A DNA stretch of 64,000 nt from Paenibacillus caseinilyticus (GCF_027533645.1 NZ_JAQAGY010000001.1:434001-498000), one strand, 5' to 3'. Shown: positions 26,112-35,987, numbered from the stretch's first letter. The notes: generated by a model from the letters alone, not told the origin. Translations and numbers: made by a program.

Positions 26112-26235
26112 AATGACCTCGCAGCCTGTAATTTTAATATGACATATTCTTCTTTTTTTCGAGAAAGTACGTAGTCAATCTTGCCTATAAGCACTAAGGA
26201 TTGTACCGCACTATTAGGTATTTTGCACTAACTAT

Positions 26236-26264
26236 TTGTGATTAGCAAGGCCTTTTGATATAGT
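26236..26264 (+). promoter_or_regulatory. Promoter of the DUF4832 gene
   Basis: TTGTGA, 17-bp spacer, TATAGT; the start codon is 39 bp downstream. The 190-bp divergent gap must also hold the Pel operon promoter, for which no convincing -35/-10 pair was found. Confidence 0.6.
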
Positions 26265-26302
26265 ATGTGAAAGATTTAACAGAAGGAGGCTCTACTTTTC
26301 GT

Positions 26303-27691
26303 ATGAAAAAGGGGCTTATGGCAATAGGGATAGCGTTCCTGCTGGCGGCCGGCCTGCTGGGCTTGCGGGAGCTGCGGGCCCAAGAGTCCGTGAACCGGGT
26401 ATCCTATGTTCCGCTGGAGACCCGCGGCGTACTCGACAACCCCTATACCGGCTTCGTCGCCGACGCCAAAGATGCGGAGATCAAGCTGCCGGCACGGCTG
26501 GCGCACGCCAATATGACATGGCGGCAGCTCGAGCCGGAGAAAGGGAAGTACGCCTGGGATGCAATTGAGCAGAGTATTCATCTCGATGTGTGGAAACAGA
26601 GGAATACGAAGATCATCCTGCGGGTTGTGCTTGACGTGCCCGGGGAAGACAGCCATAAAGACATCCCGGATTGGTTGTATGAAGAGACCGGGCGAAGCGG
26701 GGAAGCCTACGATACGCCGCTGGGACAAGGCTTCAGTCCCGACTATGCGAACCCGGTACTGATCGCCAACCACGAACGATTGATCCGCGCCCTAGGCGAA
26801 CGGTATAATCACGACCCGGCCATTGCCGCTGTCCAACTGGGAAGCATTGGACATTGGGGGGAGTGGCATACTTGGAATGAAGAGGAAGGTCGCCTGCCCT
26901 ACCCCGTCCATGAGATTACGGATCAATATGCGGAGCACTACCTCCGCTATTTTGATAACAAAACTCTGTTGATGCGCCGTCCTCACGAGATCGCGCGCGG
27001 GAGCGGGATGGGCTTGTTCAACGATGCTTTCGGCAAAGCAGATTCCACCGTAGGGGGCTTCCTGCGCTGGTATACCGAAGGCTATACTTCCTGGCTGACG
27101 GGAGAGCAGGAGCCGGCCATGCCCGACTTCTGGGTGAAGGCTCCAAGTGCCGGAGAGTTCGCCCAGGACGCCAAGTACCTGGATGATGCGCACATCGAAG
27201 CCACATTGAAGCAGGCCCAGCTGACCCATGTCAGCTGGATGGGGCCCAGCGTACCGCTGACCCTTGCCAAGGGCAGCTCACTGCCCGCCAATGCTCAGCG
27301 CTTCCTGACAACCATCGGGTACCGGTTCGTCATTACGCAGGAATCGCATGAAGCCAAGGTGCAAGCAGGCAGTCCGCTTCATGTCTCCTTGAACCTCAAC
27401 AACCGGGGAGCCGCGCCGTTCTACTACCCGTGGCCGCTGGAGCTGTCGCTTGTCGATGCCGGCGGCAGGGTGATCACGGCCCAGAAGGGAACAGCCGACA
27501 TTCGGGAGTGGCTCCCCGGCGATACGGCGGTGTCGGAGACGTTGAACGTTCCGGCCGGTACGGCTCCCGGAGTCTATACGGTGCATGTCGCCATCCTCGA
27601 CCCGGATACCGTGCAGCCCGGCATCCGATTCGCTGTCGATGGCGCACGAGCCGACCTGCGCTATCCGCTGGGGCGGGTTACCGTGAAGTGA
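26303..27691 (+). CDS. Secreted or anchored DUF4832 glycoside-hydrolase-like protein
   Basis: 462 residues from ATG 26303 (AGAAGGAGG 12 nt upstream; the GTG at 26267 lies ahead of this site). Residues 4-25 are an uncleaved anchor or signal peptide (GLMAIGIAFLLAAGLLGL). The next 300 residues look like a TIM barrel of the DUF4832 type: 'DNPYTGF', 'MTWRQLEPEKGKYAWD', 'IAAVQLGSIGHWGEWHTWNE', with acidic residues placed as in retaining glycosidases. The C-terminal 110 residues are beta-sandwich. It is divergent from the Pel-like operon, whose deacetylase lacks a hydrolase domain, so it may trim that polymer; this is inference. Confidence 0.7.
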   Translation: MKKGLMAIGIAFLLAAGLLGLRELRAQESVNRVSYVPLETRGVLDNPYTGFVADAKDAEIKLPARLAHANMTWRQLEPEKGKYAWDAIEQSIHLDVWKQRNTKIILRVVLDVPGEDSHKDIPDWLYEETGRSGEAYDTPLGQGFSPDYANPVLIANHERLIRALGERYNHDPAIAAVQLGSIGHWGEWHTWNEEEGRLPYPVHEITDQYAEHYLRYFDNKTLLMRRPHEIARGSGMGLFNDAFGKADSTVGGFLRWYTEGYTSWLTGEQEPAMPDFWVKAPSAGEFAQDAKYLDDAHIEATLKQAQLTHVSWMGPSVPLTLAKGSSLPANAQRFLTTIGYRFVITQESHEAKVQAGSPLHVSLNLNNRGAAPFYYPWPLELSLVDAGGRVITAQKGTADIREWLPGDTAVSETLNVPAGTAPGVYTVHVAILDPDTVQPGIRFAVDGARADLRYPLGRVTVK

Positions 27692-27707
27692 CTTCTTCGA
27701 AATAACA

Positions 27708-27755
27708 ACCCCAAAGAGCCCGGCTGCGGCATGCGCCGCACGGGCTCTTTGGGTT
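27708..27755 (+). terminator. Terminator of the DUF4832 gene
   Basis: A perfect 13-bp stem cccaaagagcccg/cgggctctttggg around an 18-nt GC-rich loop, followed by ttatcgt, starting 17 nt past the stop. The T-run is weak but the stem is very stable. Confidence 0.8.
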
Positions 27756-27882
27756 ATCGTCTAAGTCATGTTTCATACGGAACCGGCGCGGTCCTCATCG
27801 TACTCTCCCCCCTATGCGGTGATGTTCTGCCAGCAGAAGACTCGGGGAACGATTGACCGGCTAGCTGGCCCCCACCTATTTA

Positions 27883-27891
27883 TGATATAAT
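27883..27891 (+). promoter_or_regulatory. Extended -10 promoter of the M20 peptidase gene
   Basis: TGATATAAT (TGn extended -10), 27 bp ahead of ATG 27919. A TTGACC at 27853 is too distant (27 bp) to be its -35. Confidence 0.55.
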
Positions 27892-27918
27892 TTGTGTAAA
27901 CAAAGGAGTTATTTCCCT

Positions 27919-29256
27919 ATGACTGAAAGGGTTTACATACCACATGAAGATCGCATATATGAACGGCCGGTCGACATCCTTCGTCAACTCATCCGTTTCG
28001 ATACAACCAATCCTCCAGGAAATGAATACGCTTGCATCATGTATATCCGTCAGCTCTTAGAGCAGCAGCACATAGATTCCCAGATTTTTGCGCTTCATCC
28101 TGATCGCCCGAACCTGGTGGCCCGTCTCAAGGGCAGAGGGCAAGCGCCGCCGCTTCTTTTGTACGGCCATGTCGATGTAGTCGGGACAGCATCGCAGCAG
28201 TGGACGCATCCGCCGTTCGAGGGCCGGATTGTCGATGGTCAGGTTTGGGGACGCGGAGCGCTGGATATGAAAGGCGGCGTTGCCCAAATGCTCAGCGCGT
28301 TCATGCGGGCTAAAGCGGAACAAACGGACCTGCCGGGGGACGTTGTGCTGGCTATCGTTAGCGATGAAGAGGCCGGAGCGGAATACGGGGCTCAATTTTT
28401 GATCGACAAGCATGCCGGGCTGTTCCAAGACGTGCGCTATGCCATCGGGGAATTTGGCGGCTTTTCGATGCAGATGGGCAAGCAGCGCTTTTATCCGATC
28501 ATGGTCGCCGAAAAGCAGCTATGCTGGTTTCGAACCGTATTTCATGGGGACGGGGGTCATGGCTCGCTGCCTGCTTACGGCGGAAGCATGACCAAGCTGG
28601 GCGTATTCTTGAATAAACTGTCCGGCAGCCGTCTGCCTGTTCATATCACGCCCGCGGCCAGGGAAATGATTCATGCCATGGGCAGCGCAATGCCATTTCC
28701 TGCGGGTCATCTGTTCAAGCAGGTGCTGAATCCCCGGCTGACGAATATGGTTCTGCATCAATTAGGCTCACGAAGGCATTCGATTGAGCCGCTGCTGCGA
28801 CATACGGTCAATCCAACCATCGTCCATGGCGGGGAAAAGATCAATGTGACGCCCAGCGAAATCACTTTAGAGCTGGACGGCCGGCTGCTGCCGGGCTATC
28901 AGCCTGAGGACTTGTTCACCGAGCTGAACAGGTTAATGGGACAAACCTTGGAATATGAAATCATCCGCTACACTCCCGGCCCGCCCAAGCCAGACATGGG
29001 GTTGTTTCCGACGCTCCAGAACATACTGGTCGAAGAGGACCCTGAAGGAATTCCCGTACCTATGCTGCTTCCAGGGGGAACGGATGCCATGCATTTTTCC
29101 AAACTGGGCATTCAAACTTACGGTTTCTTGCCCATGCGGCTGCCTGAGGATATGAAGTTTACGGAATTGATCCATTCAGCAAACGAACGAATTCCGGTCG
29201 ATGCGGTTCACTTTGGCGCCCGCGCGATTCATAAAGTACTGCAGCGTTTTAGTTGA
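27919..29256 (+). CDS. M20-family metallopeptidase/deacylase (ArgE/DapE/CPG2 type)
   Basis: 445 residues from ATG 27919, with AAAGGAG 9 nt upstream; a GTG at 27892 is upstream of that site. Metal ligands are visible in order: LLLYGHVDVVG (His, with Asp), VWGRGALDMKGG (bridging Asp), SDEEAGAEYG (catalytic Glu and ligand Glu) and LPGGTDAMHFSKLG (C-terminal His). The central dimerisation domain includes GDGGHGSLP. No signal peptide, so it is cytoplasmic. It would hydrolyse an N-acyl amino acid or small peptide; the substrate is not predictable. It ends convergently with the NRPS operon; a link to NRPS product processing is possible but unsupported. Confidence 0.85.
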   Translation: MTERVYIPHEDRIYERPVDILRQLIRFDTTNPPGNEYACIMYIRQLLEQQHIDSQIFALHPDRPNLVARLKGRGQAPPLLLYGHVDVVGTASQQWTHPPFEGRIVDGQVWGRGALDMKGGVAQMLSAFMRAKAEQTDLPGDVVLAIVSDEEAGAEYGAQFLIDKHAGLFQDVRYAIGEFGGFSMQMGKQRFYPIMVAEKQLCWFRTVFHGDGGHGSLPAYGGSMTKLGVFLNKLSGSRLPVHITPAAREMIHAMGSAMPFPAGHLFKQVLNPRLTNMVLHQLGSRRHSIEPLLRHTVNPTIVHGGEKINVTPSEITLELDGRLLPGYQPEDLFTELNRLMGQTLEYEIIRYTPGPPKPDMGLFPTLQNILVEEDPEGIPVPMLLPGGTDAMHFSKLGIQTYGFLPMRLPEDMKFTELIHSANERIPVDAVHFGARAIHKVLQRFS

Positions 29257-29341
29257 GACAGGATGCGGCTGGGCAGCTATGCGGCTGGGCCATGAGCCCG
29301 CTAAGCGGCCGGCCAGCGTCAGAATTTGCTGCAGCACGTAT

Positions 29342-29379
29342 ACAAAAAGACTAAGGGCGGCCGCCCTTAGTCTTTTTGT
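29342..29379. terminator. Bidirectional terminator, 38-nt perfect palindrome
   Basis: Two 19-nt halves (acaaaaagactaagggcgg and its exact complement) with A-runs on the left and T-runs on the right. It therefore works for both the M20 gene (plus) and the NRPS operon (minus), which converge here. Confidence 0.92.
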
Positions 29380-29413
29380 TCAAATCCTAGAAATTTTTGT
29401 TCAAATACTAGAA
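29373..29413. repeat. 20-bp direct repeat beside the terminator
   Basis: tttttgttcaaatcctagaa (29373-29392) and tttttgttcaaatactagaa (29394-29413) differ at one base. The first copy overlaps the T-run of the palindromic terminator. Confidence 0.7.
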
Positions 29414-29461
29414 TGTATATCTCACCAGGCCTGGTTCTGTCTTCTTGTAAAATGGTCCGGC

Positions 29462-32400
29462 TTACAACATCATCTGTGGAGCTTTATACGTCTGGTCGAC
29501 AATCTGATGAACGATCATTTTCAACACGCCAGCGTTCTCCCCGGCATGCTTGCGGCTGAACACGCTGTAGTGGTCACCGGTAAGGGGGTATGTCCAAAAG
29601 TTCTGTTCAGTGGATTCATTCCACGTAAGGACTTGATCGTTATGCGTGCCCGAGCCATCGGACTTCTCTGCGCTTAGTGCGTGAATGTTGGCCTGAACGG
29701 TTCCTGTATTCATGATCGTTGACACGTAGGTCCGATAAGAACGCATTATATTTTCGACATGCTCGCGGATGTAGTCATTATGGAGCAATTCCTTCTCCGG
29801 ACCCTCTGCCGCTTCAAGCAGTATAGGCGCAGCCTCGCTTTCCGAAGCATACAACGGCGTTAAGGTCTGCCTGCGTATGGAATCCACGATGATGATATCC
29901 GATACATGACAGCCTCTTCTCTCCATCGCTTTGGCCACTTCGAACATCAAGTTCCCACCCAAAGAGTATCCTAGAAGCACATAAGGCGACTGGCCCTGGA
30001 TTTGGATGATCGCATCCACATAGCCATCTATGAGCGCATCGCTGTCTTCGGAACCCGAATCACCAATAAAATCAGCCGCATACAGTATACAGTAGGATTC
30101 CAGTTCTTGTGCCAGCCCCATATAAGTTAACCCATAACCAAATACGGATGGAAAACAAAACACATTGAAATGTCCGTTTTCATTCAGTTTGATGAAGGGG
30201 TTGTCCTTCTTCCCGGAGAGGTCCTTTTCCCAAATGGCATAGGCCATCGCTTCAACAGTAGGATGTTGGAACACTTTCTGCAAAGAAATTTCAATGTGCA
30301 GCTCCCTGTACATTGTATGGACCAATCGCATAAGGCTTAACGAATGTCCGCCGATTTCGAAGAAGTTGTCCTTCACGCCGACGCGCGCAAGCCCCAGTAC
30401 CTCCTGCCAAATGCGGACAAGCTGCGCTTCCATTGACGTGCGCGGAGCTTCATATTCAGTCTCCGCCCGCATGCTGCTGTCCGGATCAGGCAGCGCCCTG
30501 CGGTCGAGCTTTCCGTTCGACGTTAACGGCATTTTTTCCAGTTGAACAAAGAAAGTGGGAATCATATGCGCGGGAAGCGTGTGGGATAATGCTTCGCGCA
30601 GCGCTCTGGTCGTCAATGCTGTATCGGCAACAAAATAGGCGCACAAGGATAAAGTCGTCTCCCCGCCTCTATCCGCTCTCGCGATAACGGCCGCTTCGCG
30701 CACGGCGGGCACTTGCTCCAACCGCGCCTGCACTTCCCCAAGCTCGATCCGGTACCCCCGGATCTTCACCTGCTGGTCGATCCGCCCCAGGTATTCGATG
30801 TTCCCGTCCGGCTGCCATCTCGCCAGGTCACCGGTCCGGTACATCCGCTCGCCCGGCTTATACGGATTCGGCACGAACTTCTCACAGGTCAGCTCCGGGC
30901 GGTTCAAGTAGCCCCGGCCCACGTTCTCCCCGCCGATGTATAATTCGCCCCCGACTCCGATCGGCACCAGCCTCTGTTCCCGGTCCAGAATGTACACCGC
31001 CTGGTTCGCCAGCGGCTTTCCTATCGGGATAATTATTGCTGTGCCGGCATCCTCTTCGGCGCCAACCGTATAGGCTGTCGTATCCACGCAGCATTCGGTC
31101 GGACCGTATATATTCGTGATGGCCGGCCGGCAGCCGCCCGTCCAGCTGCCCCGCAGCGCATTCACGAGCTCCCCATGCAGCGCTTCTCCTCCAATGATGA
31201 ACCGCTCTACGTTGATCGCCCCAAACCGATGCGCCGACTCCAGCAAGATGCGCAGATGCGCCGGCGTGCCGTCCGATACCTGAATCCGGTGCGCATTGTA
31301 GTACGCGGCCAGCCGCTCTCCGCTCATGCTGATCTCCCGGGGCACCACATACAGCGTATGGCCGAGCAGCAGGCTGGCGAACAGCTGCTTCACAGAGGCG
31401 TCGAACACATGCGGCGACAGCCAGGCGATCCGCTGCGGACCGTCGTGCCTGCTGTAGATCCGCTCAGCCAAGCCTGCCACCAAGTTGCCTACATTCCGGT
31501 GCTCGATCAGCACGCCTTTGGGCTGTCCCGTTGTCCCCGATGTATAGATGACATAGGCCAGATGATGGGAACCGGTCGTGCTGTCCGCATTGCTGCCGTC
31601 GCCTTCGCCGAGCAGTTCGGGGGTCAGTACGATACGCTGCACGCCGGCCGCTCCTGCCGGCAGGTCATGCTCCTTCGTCGTCAGCACCCACTCTGCGCCG
31701 CTATCCGCCAGCATATACAGCAGGCGTTCCTCCGGATACTCCGGATCCAGAGGGACATAGGCGCCGCCTGCTTTCAAGATCGCCATCATGCCGATGACCA
31801 TCTCCAGCGAGCGCTCCATCAGGAGACCGACCCGGCAATCCGCCTGCACGCCGGCCTTCCGCAGCGTGCGCGCCACCCGGTTCGCCCGTTCGTTCAGCTC
31901 GCGGTACGTGAGCTGCCGGTCTTCATAGACGACCGCCGCCGCCTCCGGACTCCGCTCCGCCTGCTCCTCGAACAGCCGGTGGAGCGTCTTCTCCCGCGGA
32001 TACTCCGCTTGCACGGCATGGAAGCCGTATAGAAGCTGCTCTTTCTCTTCAGCCGTTACGATCTCCAGCGACGCAATAGGGGCCCCGCGGTCTCCAATCA
32101 CCGCATCGATCAGCCGTTCAAAATGCTTCGCCAGCCGCTCCACGGTCGCCGGCTTATACAGATCGCTCGCGTATCGGAGGCTGCAGGCGATGCCTCCCTC
32201 TTGCTCTGCCGCTTGGAACGTCAGGTCAAACTTCGCCGTCGCCTGCTCATGCGGATACGGTTTGAGCTGCAAGCCATCCACGTTCAGCTCGGCCTGCTCC
32301 GCATTCTGCACGATGAACATCGTATCGAACACGGCATTGCGGCTCATATCCCGCGCTGCCTGCACCTGTTCCACGAGTTCTTCGAACGGATACTCCTGGT

Positions 32401-35400
32401 GCTCATAAGCCCCCAGCATCGTTTCCTTGATTTCCTCCAGGTACGCCTCGAACGTCTTGGCTCCCGCCGGATAGCTGCGGATCGCAAGCGTCCCCACGAA
32501 CATCCCGATCAGCGGCTGCAGGTCGGCATGCGTTCTTCCGGCGACCGGCGTACCGACAATGATATCCTCTTGTCCGGTATATTTATGCAGCAGCGCGGTG
32601 TAGAGTGCCAGCAGCACCATGTGCAGCGTCGTCCCGGTTTCGCTTGCAAGCTGCCGCAGGCGTTCGCTTCGCACCCCATCAATCGTGAACGGCAGGGCCT
32701 TCCCTTGGAAGCTTCGCACCGCAGGCCGCGCGTAATCGGTCGGCATGTCCAGCACGGGCAGTTCCCCGCTCATCTCCTTCAGCCAGTAGGCCTCCTGCCG
32801 GCGCCTCTGCTCGCTCTGCGCCCCGGACTGCTGCCATGCGGCGTAGTCCTTGTACTGAATGCGCAGCGGCGAGAGCTCTTCCCCGCCGTACAAGCGGGCG
32901 AATTCATCCACCAGGATGCCCATCGACACGCCATCGGAGATGATGTGGTGCATGTCGAACAGGAAGAGGTGCCTCTCCGGCGCCAGCTCGATCAGCCCGA
33001 CGCGCAGCAGCGGCGGCTTCTCCAGATCAAACGCGCGGACGAACCGCCGCACGGCATCTTCCGCTTCCGCTACATCCGCTTGAAGATACTCCACCGCGAA
33101 ATCCACTTCGCGGTGAACCCGCTGTACCGGTTCCCCATCCACCATCGGGAAGCCCGTTCGCAGCACCTCGTGACGCCGGATCAGCTTGCCGAACGCTCCC
33201 TCGAACCGTTCGCGGTCCAGCTCTCCCTCCAGCTGCAGCACTGCGGGCATATTGTAGCTCAGCTCCGCTCCTTCGAGCTGGTGCAGAATGTACAATCGCT
33301 TCTGGGCCGAAGAGACCAGGTAGTGCTCCTGCTCCGCGATAGGCGCAATCGCGCTGAACCTCTCCTGCTCCATCCCTGCGATCACCTCGGCAAGCTGCTC
33401 CACGGTAGGAAAGCGGAACACTTCGCGAAGCGGCACATTAACGTGCAGTTCCTTATGCAGCCGGCTTATCAAGGTTGTAGCGCGCAGCGAATGGCCGCCG
33501 ATCTCGAAGAAGTGGTCCTTCACGCCGACGCGCGCAAGCCCCAACACTTCCTCCCAGATGCGGACCAGCTGCGCTTCCAGCGGCGTGCTTGGCGCAGCGT
33601 ACTCGGCGCTTGTCCGCATGCTTCCTTCAGGCGCCGGCAGCGCTTTGCGGTCCACTTTGCCGTTCGGCGTCAGCGGCAGCCGCTCCAGCTGCACGAAGTA
33701 CGACGGGATCATGTAGCCCGGCAGCTCCTTCAGCAGCGTACTCCTCAGCCCGCTGACGCTGAGCTCGTGATCGGCCGAGTAGTAGGCGCACAGCTGCTTC
33801 TGACCGCTTTGGTCCTCTCTGGCGATGACGACCGCCTCGCGCACAGCCGCTATTCCCGCGAGCCGGGATTGAATCTCGCCAAGCTCTATCCGGTAGCCTC
33901 TTACCTTAACCTGCTGGTCCATCCTGCCCAGATACATGACATTTCCGTCGGGCAGCCACTTGGCCAGATCGCCGGTACGATACATGATCCGGCTATCATC
34001 AAACGGATGCGCCGCGAACTTGCTGCGCGTAAGCTCGGGCTGATTGACGTACCCTCGGGCCAAGCCCCTGCCGGCAATGCATAATTCACCGGCGACGCCG
34101 GCAGGAACCGGCTGGTCGTCGCTCCCCAAAATATAAACCTCCGTATGATGCATCGGCTTGCCGATCGGTACAAAGCTGCCGCTTGGAGAGCCAGGCTTGT
34201 ACGTATACATATTGGAGCAAATGGTCGCTTCGGTCGGACCGTAGCCGTTCACGATGACAATGGCCGGATTCAGGTCGACAAAACGCTCTAATGTACCATT
34301 TGTTATCGGCTCCACCCCAACCAGCATTTTGTCTAAACGCAGGCCGTCTTTGTTATGTTCAAGAAATTGCGCGACTTCATTGAGCAGGGTAGGCGGAATA
34401 TAGGCAAAGGTTATTGCATCCTCCAGGATCACATCGGCAAGCAGCCGGGGGTCCAGTCCGTCCGGGTGCGGGAACAGCACTAAGGAGGCTCCGAACAGAA
34501 GCGGCGTGAACAGCTCGGCGACGCTAACATCGAAGGAGATGCTGGTTACGCTCAAGCAGCGGTCCCGTTCATCGAACGGCTGCGCGAAATGCATGCTCAG
34601 CGAGTAAGCAAACTGATGGAAGGCGCGATGAGGAATCATGACCCCCTTCGGTTTGCCGGTGGAGCCTGAGGTGTAGATGACATACATGAGGTCTTCCGGA
34701 GCTTCCGGGCACGCCAAATTGGCAGTATCCTCGGCATAGCTGGATACATCGTCCACATCCAGAATCGCTCCGGCAAACATCCAATCCGTCATATGCCCAG
34801 CCGTTGTAAGCAAAAGCCGGGCTCCGCTATCATCCAGCATATATTCGATCCGCTCCCGCGGAAGCGCCGGATCGATAGGCAGATAGGCTCCCCCTGCCTT
34901 GAGAACAGCCAGCAGCCCGATCATCATGGAGACGGTGCGCTCCGTCATCACGCCGACAATCACATCCCGGGTTACGCCTCTGCGCTTCAGTTCATGCGCC
35001 ATCCGGTTTGCCTGTTCGTTAAGCTCCTTGTACGTCAAGGAATGGCTTCCGCATTGTACGGCGAGCTGATGGGGCACACGCTCGGCCTGCTGTTCAAAGC
35101 ATCGATGGATCACCCTGGCTTCTTCTTGCAGATTGGGACGTCTGTCGTTCCATTCCACCAGCAATTGATGCTTCTCGGATGCGGATAGCATGTCCGCTTC
35201 ACCGATCTCCAGATCAGGCTGATTGAGGACAACCGAGAGCAGCCGGACGTAATGATCGATCATTTTCGAGATATACTCATGGTCATATTTATGATCGTCG
35301 AAGCGGACACAAAGTTGAATTTCGTTATTCTCCGAAGCAAATCGAAAGACCGTATCGGTCAGCGCACTCTCTTCCGCATGCAGCGCATGAATGTTCTTGT

Positions 35401-35902
35401 AGGAGACGATCGTGTTGACAACCGGCAAACCGTTCGGATCGTATTCCATGCCCATGCGCTCAACCATTTGGCCAAACGGGAGACGCCGATGTTCGATCGC
35501 TTCTAATACGGAGGTTTTCACTGCTCCCACTAAAGACTTGAACGTGCTGTGGCGGCTCAGTTTATTTTTGATAACCAAAAGATCCAGAAGCGCCTCTCGC
35601 CCGTCGTCAAGCTCCGTGCTTGCCGGCATGCCCAACAGCGCATGCTCCTGCTGCGTATACTTGTAGAACAAACAATGGACCCCGGTCAATAACAGGATAT
35701 ACACCGCCATATCCATTCCATTGGCCATGGAGAAAATCCGATTTGAGACTTCCAGGGGAAGCTTCCATTGCAGTTCGCTTTTGCCGCCGCTCTGGCTCGA
35801 ATCTGTCATGGAGGCCTTGCAATACGGCAGAACACTCATGCGGTCTTCGGCATCCAGCCTCTCGCTCCAATAGCTCTCTTCTTTGGCAAACACCGACTTC
35901 AT
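29462..35902 (-). CDS. NRPS with two adenylation modules and terminal thioesterase
   Basis: 2,146 residues, start ATG 35902 with GAGGAGG 10 nt upstream. Order: partial condensation domain (about 1-245, C-lobe only, no HHxxxDG); A (about 265-770); carrier at about 800 (FFEIGGHSL); full C with MHHIISDG near 985; A (about 1300-1800); carrier near 1850; type I thioesterase (about 1900-2146) with nucleophile Ser1980 in GYSLGGN, IIVDS and GDHYSVF. Binding-pocket residues read by alignment to GrsA are DVAYLGGIC(K) for the first A, not a code I can assign, and DAKDIGIVD(K) for the second, a Glu/Gln-type code. It is the last enzyme of the line: it adds two residues and releases or cyclises the product. 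No epimerase or methyltransferase domain. The second module is nearly identical in DNA to a module of the preceding gene. Confidence 0.9.
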   Translation of the reverse strand: MKSVFAKEESYWSERLDAEDRMSVLPYCKASMTDSSQSGGKSELQWKLPLEVSNRIFSMANGMDMAVYILLLTGVHCLFYKYTQQEHALLGMPASTELDDGREALLDLLVIKNKLSRHSTFKSLVGAVKTSVLEAIEHRRLPFGQMVERMGMEYDPNGLPVVNTIVSYKNIHALHAEESALTDTVFRFASENNEIQLCVRFDDHKYDHEYISKMIDHYVRLLSVVLNQPDLEIGEADMLSASEKHQLLVEWNDRRPNLQEEARVIHRCFEQQAERVPHQLAVQCGSHSLTYKELNEQANRMAHELKRRGVTRDVIVGVMTERTVSMMIGLLAVLKAGGAYLPIDPALPRERIEYMLDDSGARLLLTTAGHMTDWMFAGAILDVDDVSSYAEDTANLACPEAPEDLMYVIYTSGSTGKPKGVMIPHRAFHQFAYSLSMHFAQPFDERDRCLSVTSISFDVSVAELFTPLLFGASLVLFPHPDGLDPRLLADVILEDAITFAYIPPTLLNEVAQFLEHNKDGLRLDKMLVGVEPITNGTLERFVDLNPAIVIVNGYGPTEATICSNMYTYKPGSPSGSFVPIGKPMHHTEVYILGSDDQPVPAGVAGELCIAGRGLARGYVNQPELTRSKFAAHPFDDSRIMYRTGDLAKWLPDGNVMYLGRMDQQVKVRGYRIELGEIQSRLAGIAAVREAVVIAREDQSGQKQLCAYYSADHELSVSGLRSTLLKELPGYMIPSYFVQLERLPLTPNGKVDRKALPAPEGSMRTSAEYAAPSTPLEAQLVRIWEEVLGLARVGVKDHFFEIGGHSLRATTLISRLHKELHVNVPLREVFRFPTVEQLAEVIAGMEQERFSAIAPIAEQEHYLVSSAQKRLYILHQLEGAELSYNMPAVLQLEGELDRERFEGAFGKLIRRHEVLRTGFPMVDGEPVQRVHREVDFAVEYLQADVAEAEDAVRRFVRAFDLEKPPLLRVGLIELAPERHLFLFDMHHIISDGVSMGILVDEFARLYGGEELSPLRIQYKDYAAWQQSGAQSEQRRRQEAYWLKEMSGELPVLDMPTDYARPAVRSFQGKALPFTIDGVRSERLRQLASETGTTLHMVLLALYTALLHKYTGQEDIIVGTPVAGRTHADLQPLIGMFVGTLAIRSYPAGAKTFEAYLEEIKETMLGAYEHQEYPFEELVEQVQAARDMSRNAVFDTMFIVQNAEQAELNVDGLQLKPYPHEQATAKFDLTFQAAEQEGGIACSLRYASDLYKPATVERLAKHFERLIDAVIGDRGAPIASLEIVTAEEKEQLLYGFHAVQAEYPREKTLHRLFEEQAERSPEAAAVVYEDRQLTYRELNERANRVARTLRKAGVQADCRVGLLMERSLEMVIGMMAILKAGGAYVPLDPEYPEERLLYMLADSGAEWVLTTKEHDLPAGAAGVQRIVLTPELLGEGDGSNADSTTGSHHLAYVIYTSGTTGQPKGVLIEHRNVGNLVAGLAERIYSRHDGPQRIAWLSPHVFDASVKQLFASLLLGHTLYVVPREISMSGERLAAYYNAHRIQVSDGTPAHLRILLESAHRFGAINVERFIIGGEALHGELVNALRGSWTGGCRPAITNIYGPTECCVDTTAYTVGAEEDAGTAIIIPIGKPLANQAVYILDREQRLVPIGVGGELYIGGENVGRGYLNRPELTCEKFVPNPYKPGERMYRTGDLARWQPDGNIEYLGRIDQQVKIRGYRIELGEVQARLEQVPAVREAAVIARADRGGETTLSLCAYFVADTALTTRALREALSHTLPAHMIPTFFVQLEKMPLTSNGKLDRRALPDPDSSMRAETEYEAPRTSMEAQLVRIWQEVLGLARVGVKDNFFEIGGHSLSLMRLVHTMYRELHIEISLQKVFQHPTVEAMAYAIWEKDLSGKKDNPFIKLNENGHFNVFCFPSVFGYGLTYMGLAQELESYCILYAADFIGDSGSEDSDALIDGYVDAIIQIQGQSPYVLLGYSLGGNLMFEVAKAMERRGCHVSDIIIVDSIRRQTLTPLYASESEAAPILLEAAEGPEKELLHNDYIREHVENIMRSYRTYVSTIMNTGTVQANIHALSAEKSDGSGTHNDQVLTWNESTEQNFWTYPLTGDHYSVFSRKHAGENAGVLKMIVHQIVDQTYKAPQMML
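30734..33482 (-). repeat. Duplicated NRPS segment, copy 1 (A-C block of the terminal NRPS)
   Basis: Aligns at a constant offset of 7,129 bp with 37863-40611. Sampled stretches in the A domain are almost identical, with a more divergent patch around 32150-32360 (C-lobe). This indicates recent module duplication or gene conversion. Confidence 0.75.
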
Positions 35903-35930
35903 GCCTGAACCTCCTCATCATTACCCTTAC

Positions 35931-35974
35931 AAGCCCGGGATGTCGGAGGTGAACCTGTCAAACGCCCCGGGCTT
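35931..35974 (-). promoter_or_regulatory. Hairpin in the gap between two NRPS genes
   Basis: A 9-bp stem aagcccggg/cccgggctt with a 26-nt loop in the 85-nt gap. There is no T-run, so it is more likely an mRNA processing or stability element, or a partial attenuator, than a full terminator. Confidence 0.4.
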
Positions 35975-35987
35975 ATAAGCAAGTCAG

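Noticed and set aside
27853-27858. TTGACC as -35 of the M20 peptidase promoter
   Set aside because: It is 27 bp from the TATAAT box, too far for a sigma-A type promoter; the extended -10 explains the site better.
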